A DNA stretch of 7,138 nucleotides from NCBI GenBank assembly GCA_024224995.1, contig JAAENB010000087.1:1-7138 (forward strand), given 5' to 3'. Positions within the stretch are counted from its first letter, which is position 1. Every line of letters begins with the position of its first letter. The position numbers and the translations under genes were made by a program. The stretch comes from a bacterium. Lineage in GTDB: Bacteria; Spirochaetota; UBA4802; UBA5550. Below the pieces are notes generated by a model. It saw only the letters and a list, made by a program, of their open reading frames with translations. It ran no database searches and was not told where the DNA came from. Below, one piece after another: positions 1-6,789 of this stretch.

Positions 1-121
1 TACGGGCCTGTTTCCGAAGATATTGCCCGGGGGTCAACACCACGGAGGGGTTAAACCCCAAATAAACACCGTGTACGCGTACCGAATCCCCTCGCAGGGG
101 TCGCATCCCTCCTCAGAGTCT

Positions 122-220
122 CCATAGCCCTGGCCTGAAACCAGCCAGTAAAGGCGTTGCACTGCAACGTCTCTCAGAACCAAACCCTTGCCCGAAACAT
201 CTTCGCAAAACAGACCCCGG
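122..220 (+). repeat. 99-bp dispersed direct repeat, copy 1
   Basis: This segment matches 6988-7086 in the same orientation without gaps. The first 57 bases (122-178) are identical and the remaining 42 differ at six positions. It contains two small stem-loops: CTGGC/GCCAG at 130-148 with a 9-nt loop, and a near-perfect dyad at 155-169 (CGTTGCACTGCAACG). The sequence just outside the repeat differs between copies, so the 99 bp look like a discrete unit. No open reading frame is shared that would explain the conservation as coding. Confidence 0.9.
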
Positions 221-234
221 AGGGGTGTAGTCAT

Positions 235-259
235 GTAGCCCGGGGATTTACCCCCCGGG
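235..259 (+). repeat. REP-like palindrome preceded by GTAG
   Basis: A GTAG tetranucleotide (235-238) directly precedes an inverted repeat with arms CCCGGGG (239-245) and CCCCGGG (253-259) around a 7-nt loop. REP elements mobilised by RAYT/TnpA-REP transposases characteristically have a GTAG or GGAG tetranucleotide 5' of an imperfect palindrome. The resemblance is seen directly, but membership of that class is inferred. No RAYT gene is present in this window. No T-run follows the stem, so it is not a standard intrinsic terminator. Confidence 0.45.
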
Positions 260-315
260 TAGCCCTTAATGAATCCTATTGATGTGGTGGTTGCGTAATT
301 CTATGTGTTAAATTA

Positions 316-342
316 TTGACATACTCCACGCGGTGATATAGG
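316..342 (+). promoter_or_regulatory. Possible weak sigma-70-type promoter for the acyltransferase gene
   Basis: A perfect TTGACA occurs at 316-321. The best -10 candidate is TATAGG at 337-342, which matches four of six consensus positions with a 15-bp spacer, shorter than ideal. It lies about 75 bp upstream of the acyltransferase start in the AT-rich leader (261-418). The spacing is poor, so this is only a candidate. Confidence 0.25.
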
Positions 343-404
343 GTGTCTCATTCTTTTTTTTGAAAAAGAGAAGGGAGTATTTTATTAATTTTTAATTATC
401 TAAA

Positions 405-410
405 AGGAAA
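405..410 (+). promoter_or_regulatory. Shine-Dalgarno site of the acyltransferase gene
   Basis: AGGAAA at 405-410 lies 8 nt before the ATG at 419. It supports that start and shows that the organism uses SD sequences for at least some genes. Confidence 0.6.
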
Positions 411-418
411 AATATACA

Positions 419-1195
419 ATGAAGATACGTTTTCAATTTCGTGACACTAATAAGGTTTTTATTATATTTAAACGGCTGCTCTCGTGGTTGATTATCAGCG
501 CTGTTTCGCCATATTTTCATAAGCATAATAAACTCCATTTTTTTGGAGAAAAACATCTAAAAGATCTTCCCGACAGGAATGTCCTTTTTGTTGGTAATCA
601 TCAAACGTATTTTATGGATGGTATCGCCATTATTTCCCAGCTGTCTCTTACGGGCCAGCCAAAATTTTTACAGAGAAAAGTGCCGCCTCGGAACGGGCAT
701 ATCTATTATATTATTGCCCTGGAGACATCAAAACTAAAAGGGTTCCTTGTGAAACTTATTTCATACGCGGGCGCGATTACCGTAGAACGGACCTGGAAAA
801 AAGGTGAATACTTTATGGATAAAAGTAAAGTGGATAAAACGAATATTCAACGTGATCAGGATAAAATAGGGGACGCTATTAAAGACGGATGGGTTGTTAT
901 GTTTCCCCAGGGGACTACCACTCCCTTTGCCCCGGTGCGAAAAGGGGTCGCGGAAATTATAAAGAAATATCAACCTGTTGTTGTTCCTGTTGTTGTAAGC
1001 GGTTTTTCAAAGGCGTTTGAACGATCGAAGATTATGGCATTACGAGAACGGGATGTAGACCTGGTAATAAAAGTAAAAGAGCCGCTGAAAATTGATTATA
1101 ACAGCAGTGTAGACACAATTGTTAACCAGGTTCATGAAGGTATTGAACAGTCCGAAAAATATCAAATTGAATTTGAATCCCGGTATTCCGTATAA
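419..1195 (+). CDS. PlsC/LPLAT-family lysophospholipid acyltransferase with divergent catalytic motifs
   Basis: The 258-residue product is a probable 1-acyl-sn-glycerol-3-phosphate acyltransferase-like enzyme, which would move an acyl chain from acyl-ACP or acyl-CoA to a lysolipid at the inner membrane face. A hydrophobic stretch at about 18-33 could anchor it. The family blocks are present in order: NHQTYFMD (60-67, catalytic His61), YAGAITVERTWKKG (116-129, with Arg124 as the block II arginine), FPQGTTTPFAPVRKG (162-176) and VVPVVVSGF (187-195). Two blocks depart from consensus. The His and Asp are five residues apart rather than four, and the FPEGTR block reads FPQGTT, losing the usual Glu and Arg. 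The length is normal for the family. The ATG at 419 has an SD site 8 nt upstream. The gene ends 21 bp before the kinase frame, so co-transcription is possible. The family is confident; the exact substrate is unknown. Confidence 0.85.
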   Translation: MKIRFQFRDTNKVFIIFKRLLSWLIISAVSPYFHKHNKLHFFGEKHLKDLPDRNVLFVGNHQTYFMDGIAIISQLSLTGQPKFLQRKVPPRNGHIYYIIALETSKLKGFLVKLISYAGAITVERTWKKGEYFMDKSKVDKTNIQRDQDKIGDAIKDGWVVMFPQGTTTPFAPVRKGVAEIIKKYQPVVVPVVVSGFSKAFERSKIMALRERDVDLVIKVKEPLKIDYNSSVDTIVNQVHEGIEQSEKYQIEFESRYSV

Positions 1196-1199
1196 TTCC

Positions 1200-1228
1200 T
1201 TGACAATTGCGGGAAAATGTGTCATAAA
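1200..1228 (+). promoter_or_regulatory. Candidate promoter in the acyltransferase-kinase junction
   Basis: TTGACA at 1200-1205 is followed after exactly 17 bp by CATAAA at 1223-1228, matching four of six -10 positions. Transcription would start near 1235, which is the second in-frame ATG of the kinase. The -35 box begins 5 bp after the acyltransferase stop codon. The spacing is good, but a single match in AT-rich DNA can arise by chance. Confidence 0.35.
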
Positions 1229-2566
1229 TTTTATATGAAGGATGAGGAAAAAACAAAAGACGAGCTTGTTGCCGAATTGAATTCTTTGCGGAAAAAGGTA
1301 ACTGAGCTTAAACTGTTGAATGATGATAGCCAGATCGCTGTTAATCAATCAATTGAGTGGTATAAGTCAATATTCCGGAATTCACTTGACCTGGTTTATA
1401 TGCATGATTTTGAAGGAAACTTCCTCAACGCGAATCCCGCCGCATTGGAACTTCTTGGCTACAAAAAAGAAGAAATTACCGATATCAATTTTGTTTCTTT
1501 ATTGAGCGATGACCAGTTGGGTAACGCGGCGGCTGCTCTTAAAGAAATAATGGACACCGGGGCTCAAAAGAAAGCTACCGCGTTTAGAGTGCTAACCGGA
1601 AAAAATGAATATAAAATCGTAGAAACAAAAGCTTTTATCATTAAAGTAGATGGAAGAAATTTTGCCATCCTGGGAATAGCGCGCGATATAACCGAACGCG
1701 AAATAATGGAAGAAGAACTAAGAAAGCACCGGGAAGAACTTGAAGATCTTGTGCAGGACCGTACACGGGAGCTGCAAAAAATCACGGTACAGCAGCAATG
1801 GCTTATAGAAAAACGAGCAGTTGCGGAGGCCGAAAAAACCCTGGCCCTGGAAAAGGCAAAAGATGCCAATACAACAAAGGGCAGGTTCCTGGCAAACGTA
1901 AGCCATGAGCTAAAAACCCCGCTCAATAGCATCCTGGGCTATTGCCGTCTTCTTGAGATGCAGAAAATTGGCGCGTTAAACCGGAAACAGCAGGACTTTG
2001 TAGCTACAATGAAAAAAGACGGTAATCATCTTCTTCGCATTGTAAATGAAATTATTGATATCTCAAAAATTGACGCCGGAAAAATTGAAATAAAAAAATC
2101 TCTCTTTGAAATACATGACATGGTAATGGATGTTTACTCCATCGTGAAACCCCTTGCGATGAAAAAAGGGATCACCGTGGATGTGGAAATTAATGAAGAT
2201 ATTGGTCAATTGTATGCTGATGAAGCCCGTATTAAACAGGTGCTGAATAATCTCATGGCAAATGCTCTTAAGTATATTGGGGATGGAAAACAATTTGGTA
2301 TTGAAGCTGCCGGCAGAGAAAACGCCGTAATATTCCGGGTATGGGATGAAGGTATTGGGATACCGCCGGAGAACAGGGATAAGATCTTTGAACGGTTTGA
2401 GCAGGTCAATGTGGAATTATCGGTGAAAAACAAAGGAACCGGCCTTGGACTTGCTATTTCAAGGGCAATCGTTACCCTCCATAACGGAACCATTGAGGTA
2501 ACCAACGGCTATGAGCGGGGGAGTTGTTTTACTGTTGTTTTGCCGAGAAAAACAGGAGATGAATAA
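1217..2566 (+). CDS. Cytoplasmic PAS-domain sensor histidine kinase
   Basis: The product is 449 residues from the ATG at 1217, or 443 from the ATG at 1235. It should autophosphorylate on histidine and pass the phosphate to a response regulator. Domain order is: N-terminal coiled coil (about 8-40), one PAS domain (about 45-160, ending LGIARDITERE), a long charged coiled coil (162-220), HisKA with FLANVSHELKTPLNS (H-box His230), and a HATPase. The HATPase shows N-box NNLMANALKY (344-353), G1 WDEGIGIPPE (Asp377), F-box IFERFEQ and G2 KGTGLGLAIS (406-415). All catalytic motifs are intact. There is no signal peptide, membrane segment or receiver domain, and no response regulator is nearby, so it looks like a soluble orphan kinase. 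Start choice is uncertain: GGGA at 1211-1214 is too close to 1217, while MKDEEKTKDEL from 1235 looks like a more typical family N-terminus. The PAS ligand cannot be told from sequence. Confidence 0.93.
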   Translation: MCHKFYMKDEEKTKDELVAELNSLRKKVTELKLLNDDSQIAVNQSIEWYKSIFRNSLDLVYMHDFEGNFLNANPAALELLGYKKEEITDINFVSLLSDDQLGNAAAALKEIMDTGAQKKATAFRVLTGKNEYKIVETKAFIIKVDGRNFAILGIARDITEREIMEEELRKHREELEDLVQDRTRELQKITVQQQWLIEKRAVAEAEKTLALEKAKDANTTKGRFLANVSHELKTPLNSILGYCRLLEMQKIGALNRKQQDFVATMKKDGNHLLRIVNEIIDISKIDAGKIEIKKSLFEIHDMVMDVYSIVKPLAMKKGITVDVEINEDIGQLYADEARIKQVLNNLMANALKYIGDGKQFGIEAAGRENAVIFRVWDEGIGIPPENRDKIFERFEQVNVELSVKNKGTGLGLAISRAIVTLHNGTIEVTNGYERGSCFTVVLPRKTGDE

Positions 2567-2582
2567 ATAGCGAAGTTAGTCC

Positions 2583-2621
2583 CGAGACCGTGTCGGCCTC
2601 GAATATCCCGGGTTATTCCGG
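2583..2621 (+). promoter_or_regulatory. GC-rich hairpin(s) between kinase and ankyrin genes
   Basis: The 76-bp gap contains a GC-rich island. The main stem pairs 2583-2590 with 2594-2601 (CGAG-A-CCG / CGG-C-CTCG) with one A-C mismatch and a 3-nt loop. A second small stem pairs CCGG at 2608-2611 with CCGG at 2618-2621. No T-run follows, so it is not a classic intrinsic terminator. It could be a processing or attenuation element, a factor-dependent terminator, or a small repeat. The ankyrin ATG lies 21 nt beyond the second stem. Confidence 0.4.
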
Positions 2622-2642
2622 ATTATTGTTGATTAAATAAGT

Positions 2643-4763
2643 ATGAAAAAGATTATTATTACCATATTGATGATACTATCAGCGGGACTGAGCTCCCTCT
2701 ACGCGGATATCAATAAAGAACTGGTTTTAGCTGCCGAAAGAGGAGATATAAAAACAGTACGGTTTATTGTTGAGAATAATCTAAAAAAGAATCCCGCGTA
2801 TAATATCAATACCGCGCGGTTCCAGGGCAAAACAGCTTTGCATAAAGCAGCGGAAACAGGCAGCCTTGAAATTGTAGTCTACCTGCTTAAAAAAGGGGCA
2901 AGCCCCCAAATAAAAGATAAAGAATTAAACTTTAACGCGCTTCATTTCGCCGTAAGCCGCGGGCATCTAACGGTGGCAGCGTTCCTGGTGAAGCAGGGGC
3001 TCAATGTAAACGAGCCTTTTCGCGGAGGATTCTCCCCCTTGCATATCTCGACCCTGAACGGAGATTCGCGAATGGTAACGTTCCTGGTTGAGCAGGGAGC
3101 ACGCATTGCCGTACAAGAACCAAAACACGGAATAGCGCCCCTTCATATTGCGGCATATGGCGGGCATACAGCTATCGTGGAATACTTATTGGAAAAAGGA
3201 GCCAATCCTAAAACCGCAAGTACCAGGGGCTCCACCTATATTGATTTTTATTTAATGAGCGCGGCACGGAAAGGAGATCTTGAAGCGGTTAAATTGTACA
3301 TCCGGAAAGGAGCCAATATTAATGTAACGGATATGGGGGGAGAGACCCCGTTATACCACGCGGTAAAAAGAGAAAAGAGCGAAGCGGCAGATTATTTAAT
3401 GGCGCGGGGAGCCGACAGCAGTGTACAATACGACACCGGGATTACTATCATAAACCTGGCTCTTTTAAACTCGGCAAAGAAAGGAAATCTTGAGCGGGTA
3501 AAACGGCTTGTTGAAAAAGGAGCCAATGTAAGCGTGGAAGAACACGCGGGAGATAAAAAAAGCGCTGCCCCCTTATTCTACGCGGCAGGGAAGGGAAACC
3601 TGGCCCTGGTAAAATATCTCGCGGAAAAGGGAGCTGCGATTAATCCACCCGGATTGCAGCCGCTCTATGGAGCAGCCGCGGGCGGTTATGTGAAAGTAGT
3701 GAAGTTCCTGGTGAAAAACGGAGCCCGTATTAACGACCAGAAAAGTTTCGGGTATAGTTCGCTGCATCACGCCGTAACGAGCGGAAAACTTCCTGCTGTG
3801 GCGTATTTAACCGTACAGGGTTTTGATATCAACTTTAAACGTCCGGGAAATTATTCACCAATTGAACTTGCCGTAAAAAAAGGAAACATGGCAATTGTTC
3901 AATACCTGCTTATGAAGGGAGCAAAAATAGAGGGGCACCTGTTGTTCCACGCGGTATCGAGCAAGAATGGGGCCCTGGTAAAATATCTTGTTGAAGAGAA
4001 AGGGCTTGCTGTTGCTGTGACGAATGATTGCGGTGAAAATCTTTTATATGAAGCAGCGATTACGGGGAGTCCGGAAATAACTCGATACCTGCTAAAAAAA
4101 GGCCTTCCTGTTAACGCGATAAATTGCGGGAAATACTCTCCCCTTCATTATGCTGCCGGAAGAAAGCATCCTTCTGTTGTGAGAATTCTTCTGCGGAAAG
4201 GAGCCCGGGTAAATGTTGCCAATTCCGGGGGAAAAAGTGTTTTGCATTCAGCCGCGTACGCGGGAATTCTTGAAACAGTAAAATTGCTGGTGGAAAAAGG
4301 AGCCAATATTAATGCCGTGAATAAAAATAATGAAACTCCGCTTCATGTGGCTGCTTCCTATAAGCATAGAACTATTGTTGACTATTTAATGAAGAAAAGA
4401 GCGAAAACCCGGATCAGGGATAAGTATGGAGACAGGGCTGTTAATCCAAAAGCGGGAATTTTTTCAAAGGAAAAAATAAACAGGGTGCGGGATAATTTTA
4501 TCAGGGCTGTAAGGATTGGTGACATTGAAACGATAAAAAGATTCCTCAGGAATGGAATGAATATTAATGTTGATATCAAAGCCGGGTGGACTCCGCTGCA
4601 TGTGGCAGTACGAATGGGGCAATTCCCGGTAGTTAAGCTCCTGGTTAAAAAAGGCGCTGCTATTAACGCTAAGACAAAAAAGGGAAAAACCGCTCTCGAT
4701 ATAGCCAATAAGAAAGGTTATTCTCAAATAACACGATATTTAACTAAAAAAATGACAAAGTAG
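2643..4763 (+). CDS. Exported large ankyrin-repeat protein (about 20 repeats)
   Basis: The 706-residue product begins with a classic signal peptide: MKK, a hydrophobic core IIITILMILSAGLSSL, and likely cleavage after SLYA near residue 21. It should therefore leave the cytoplasm. Nearly all the rest is ankyrin repeats of about 33 residues, from about 25 to the C-terminus. Examples with the GxTPLHxAA...VxxLLxKGAxxN pattern start near 62, 163, 232, 497, 530, 563 and 648. Repeats near 25, 200, 270 and 617 lack the TPLH motif and look like capping repeats, dividing the array into blocks. A less regular linker lies at about 596-616. Ankyrin arrays bind other proteins; no enzymatic domain is visible, so a scaffold or binding role outside the cytoplasm is inferred. 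No SD sequence precedes the ATG at 2643, but the signal peptide fixes this start well. The gene ends with tandem TAG codons. The partner is unknown. Confidence 0.93.
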   Translation: MKKIIITILMILSAGLSSLYADINKELVLAAERGDIKTVRFIVENNLKKNPAYNINTARFQGKTALHKAAETGSLEIVVYLLKKGASPQIKDKELNFNALHFAVSRGHLTVAAFLVKQGLNVNEPFRGGFSPLHISTLNGDSRMVTFLVEQGARIAVQEPKHGIAPLHIAAYGGHTAIVEYLLEKGANPKTASTRGSTYIDFYLMSAARKGDLEAVKLYIRKGANINVTDMGGETPLYHAVKREKSEAADYLMARGADSSVQYDTGITIINLALLNSAKKGNLERVKRLVEKGANVSVEEHAGDKKSAAPLFYAAGKGNLALVKYLAEKGAAINPPGLQPLYGAAAGGYVKVVKFLVKNGARINDQKSFGYSSLHHAVTSGKLPAVAYLTVQGFDINFKRPGNYSPIELAVKKGNMAIVQYLLMKGAKIEGHLLFHAVSSKNGALVKYLVEEKGLAVAVTNDCGENLLYEAAITGSPEITRYLLKKGLPVNAINCGKYSPLHYAAGRKHPSVVRILLRKGARVNVANSGGKSVLHSAAYAGILETVKLLVEKGANINAVNKNNETPLHVAASYKHRTIVDYLMKKRAKTRIRDKYGDRAVNPKAGIFSKEKINRVRDNFIRAVRIGDIETIKRFLRNGMNINVDIKAGWTPLHVAVRMGQFPVVKLLVKKGAAINAKTKKGKTALDIANKKGYSQITRYLTKKMTK

Positions 4764-4944
4764 TAGTCTGTGTCTTGTTTTTTAATGATTTATATAAAAA
4801 ATATATGCAAAATCTTTTAAATAAACAAAATTTCACTAAAAAATGCTGGTAAAGAAACACCCTGTTCTGCATGTTGTCTTTTCTTTGAATTAAAATTATT
4901 TTAATTTAAATATATCATCAGGAAAAGCACAGGAACAGAAACAA
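4764..4944. other. AT-rich intergenic region between ankyrin gene and typA
   Basis: This 181-bp gap contains no open frame of note and no GC-rich terminator hairpin. It is strongly AT-rich, especially 4788-4850 and 4884-4916, and carries the AT dyad described separately. It probably contains the typA promoter. Confidence 0.6.
4884..4910. promoter_or_regulatory. 27-bp AT-only dyad upstream of typA
   Basis: Positions 4888-4896 (AATTAAAAT) are the exact reverse complement of 4898-4906 around a single central T at 4897. Outward, one position mismatches (G4887/T4907), then three more pairs match (TTT at 4884-4886 with AAA at 4908-4910), giving 12 of 13 pairs. It overlaps TTGAAT at 4885-4890, a possible -35 box, and ends just before TATATC at 4911-4916, a possible but widely spaced -10 box. 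It could be an operator dyad. Chance is a real alternative in such AT-rich DNA. Confidence 0.35.
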
Positions 4945-4965
4945 ATGAACAGGCAAGTAACACCA

Positions 4966-4970
4966 AAGGA
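4966..4970 (+). promoter_or_regulatory. Shine-Dalgarno site deciding the typA start
   Basis: AAGGA at 4966-4970 is 7 nt before the ATG at 4978. The upstream in-frame ATG at 4945 has only AGGA at 4931-4934, 10 nt away. The 4978 start also places the P-loop where TypA proteins normally have it. Confidence 0.55.
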
Positions 4971-4977
4971 CCAGGAA

Positions 4978-6789
4978 ATGCAGAAGATTAAGAATATCGC
5001 GATTATCGCCCATGTTGACCACGGCAAGACAACTCTTGTTGACGCAATGTTAAAACAATCAGGGATTTTTAGAGAGAATCAGCAAGTGAATGAACGGATA
5101 ATGGACTCCAATGACCTGGAACGGGAAAAGGGAATTACTATATTTTCAAAGAACGCGTCATTGAAATATAAAGATTATAAAATAAATATTGTTGATACTC
5201 CTGGTCATGCTGATTTTGGCGGTGAAGTTCAGCGTATTATGAAAATGGTTGATTCCGTGCTTCTCCTGGTAGACGCTTTTGAAGGGCCCATGCCCCAGAC
5301 CAAGTACGTGTTAAAAAAGTCCCTTGAACTGGGACTTCGTCCCATAGTTGTTATTAACAAAATAGACCGCCCCGGAAGCCGGCCGCATCAGGTTCTGGAC
5401 GAGGTCTTTGACCTGTTTGTTCAGCTCCAGGCTACAGACGAGCAGCTCGATTTTCCCGTGGTATACGCCTCGGCAAAAGAGGGATTAGCCCTGTACGAGC
5501 CCGAAGATGAGGGGAATGACGTAATTCCCCTGCTGGAAACGATTATAAAAAATGTTCCTGATACAGCCGGGGACGATGACAAACCCTTGCAGTTCCTTAC
5601 CTCTGCGATTGAATACGACAACTACATGGGACGCCTGGGAACCGGGAAGATTTATAACGGCAGAGTAGCCAGGGGAGACGAAGTTGTGCTCCTGAAACGG
5701 GACGGAGAGCGCCTGCTCTACCGGGTCGCGAAGATATTTTCTTTTGTCGGAGTTGCCAAAGTAGAAATAGAAGAGGCTTCAGCCGGAGACATTGTGTCCC
5801 TTGCCGGTATGGAAATGATCGACGTTGGCGAGACCGTTGCCGACCGCGAGCACCCTGAACCGCTTCCCCTTATCGACATTGATGAGCCAACTCTTGCTAT
5901 GGCATTTCTTCCTAATAACTCACCCTTTTTGGGTAGGGAAGGGCAGTTCGTTACTTCGAGTGTTGTGTGGGAACGGCTGCAAAAAGAAAAAGATAATAAT
6001 GTTAGCATTGTAATTGAACGATCGGAAAATTCCGACAGCTTTATAGTTAAAGGCCGCGGCGAACTTCAGCTGGCGATCCTTATTGAAAATATGCGCCGGG
6101 AAGGATTCGAATTCCAGGTGTCACGGCCGGAGGTTATCTACCGTGAGCTGAACGGCCAGAAGACCGAGCCTATTGAGCTTGCCATGATTGACGTTGCTGA
6201 TGAATACGTTGGCGTGGTTATTGAGAAGCTTGGGATGCGAAAAGGCGAGATGGTTAACATGGTCCAGGGCAGCGACGGCTATACGCGGATGGAGTTCAAA
6301 GTTCCGGGCAGAGGGCTCATTGGTTTTAATAACGAATTCCTTACTGAGACCCGGGGAACTGGGATTCTCAATCACAGCTTTTATGAATATGAATATTATA
6401 AGGGTGATGTTCCTACCCGTAACCGGGGTGCCCTGGTTCAGCAGGAAAAAGGTACTGCCACTCCCTATTCCCTTGACGGTCTTCAGGATCGGGGCGAGCT
6501 TTTTATCCCCGGGGGAACCGAAGTTTACGGCGGTATGATCGTTGGCGCGAATAACAGGGAAAGCGACCTTGACGTTAACGTTTGTAAAACAAAAAAACTG
6601 AGTAATGTCCGGGCCTCGGGATCCGATGACGCGGTAAGAATCGCTCCGCACCGTGAATTTTCCCTGGAACAGGCTCTTGAATATATCGCCGATGATGAAC
6701 TCCTTGAGGTTACTCCCAAGAGTCTCCGGATGAGGAAGAAGATCCTGGATAAGAATGACCGACGGAAGGATAATAAGACGAAAGATTAA
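4978..6789 (+). CDS. typA: Ribosome-associated translational GTPase TypA/BipA
   Basis: The product is 603 residues from the ATG at 4978; an upstream ATG at 4945 would add 11 residues. TypA/BipA is an EF-G-like GTPase that binds the ribosome and supports ribosome assembly and stress or low-temperature growth. GTPase motifs are complete: AHVDHGKTT (11-19), EKGIT switch I (50-54), [12 protein letters not shown] (73-84), NKID (127-130) and SAK (165-167). A beta-barrel domain II follows, then EF-G III/V-like domains (about 300-470, including VPGRGLIGF). The TypA-specific C-terminal domain carries the diagnostic [19 protein letters not shown] block (534-552). A basic tail ends the protein. Length is normal for TypA, and the C-terminal block excludes EF-G and LepA. 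I chose 4978 because it has the better SD site and begins [19 protein letters not shown] like typical family members. It probably has its own promoter in the preceding 181-bp gap. Confidence 0.96.
   Translation: MQKIKNIAIIAHVDHGKTTLVDAMLKQSGIFRENQQVNERIMDSNDLEREKGITIFSKNASLKYKDYKINIVDTPGHADFGGEVQRIMKMVDSVLLLVDAFEGPMPQTKYVLKKSLELGLRPIVVINKIDRPGSRPHQVLDEVFDLFVQLQATDEQLDFPVVYASAKEGLALYEPEDEGNDVIPLLETIIKNVPDTAGDDDKPLQFLTSAIEYDNYMGRLGTGKIYNGRVARGDEVVLLKRDGERLLYRVAKIFSFVGVAKVEIEEASAGDIVSLAGMEMIDVGETVADREHPEPLPLIDIDEPTLAMAFLPNNSPFLGREGQFVTSSVVWERLQKEKDNNVSIVIERSENSDSFIVKGRGELQLAILIENMRREGFEFQVSRPEVIYRELNGQKTEPIELAMIDVADEYVGVVIEKLGMRKGEMVNMVQGSDGYTRMEFKVPGRGLIGFNNEFLTETRGTGILNHSFYEYEYYKGDVPTRNRGALVQQEKGTATPYSLDGLQDRGELFIPGGTEVYGGMIVGANNRESDLDVNVCKTKKLSNVRASGSDDAVRIAPHREFSLEQALEYIADDELLEVTPKSLRMRKKILDKNDRRKDNKTKD

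Larger units (their letters stand above)
1..260. repeat. GC-rich intergenic mosaic of short inverted repeats
   Basis: This stretch holds no credible gene. Its only open frame (34-234, minus) is made of repeat sequence and shows no recognisable domain. It contains several compact hairpins in a row: GGGGT/ACCCC at 47-59 (loop TAA), CCCCT/AGGGG at 88-100 (loop CGC), ACCCC/GGGGT at 214-226 (loop GGA) and CCCGGGG/CCCCGGG at 239-259. A 99-bp repeat also found at 6988-7086 lies inside it. The base composition is visibly richer in GC than the flanking AT-rich leader. The structure fits accumulated dispersed intergenic repeat modules. A structured RNA is possible but nothing specific supports it. Confidence 0.7.

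Noticed and set aside
34..234. A 66-codon minus-strand open frame in the 5' repeat block
   Set aside because: It consists of the 99-bp repeat and hairpin modules. The second repeat copy does not preserve the same frame with its surroundings, so coding conservation is not supported.
239..259. Intrinsic terminator at the CCCGGGG/CCCCGGG hairpin
   Set aside because: The stem is followed by TAGCCCTTAATG rather than a T-run, and no gene ends just upstream within the window.
350..376. T-run/A-run inverted repeat before the acyltransferase gene
   Set aside because: The TCTTTTTT/GAAAAAGA pairing is AT-only, short and explained by homopolymer runs, so it is not strong enough to call a regulatory hairpin.
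1217..4763. A kinase-ankyrin signalling or defence system
   Set aside because: Same strand and proximity are the only links. The kinase lacks a response regulator here, the ankyrin protein is predicted to be exported, and no effector, nuclease or toxin domain is present.
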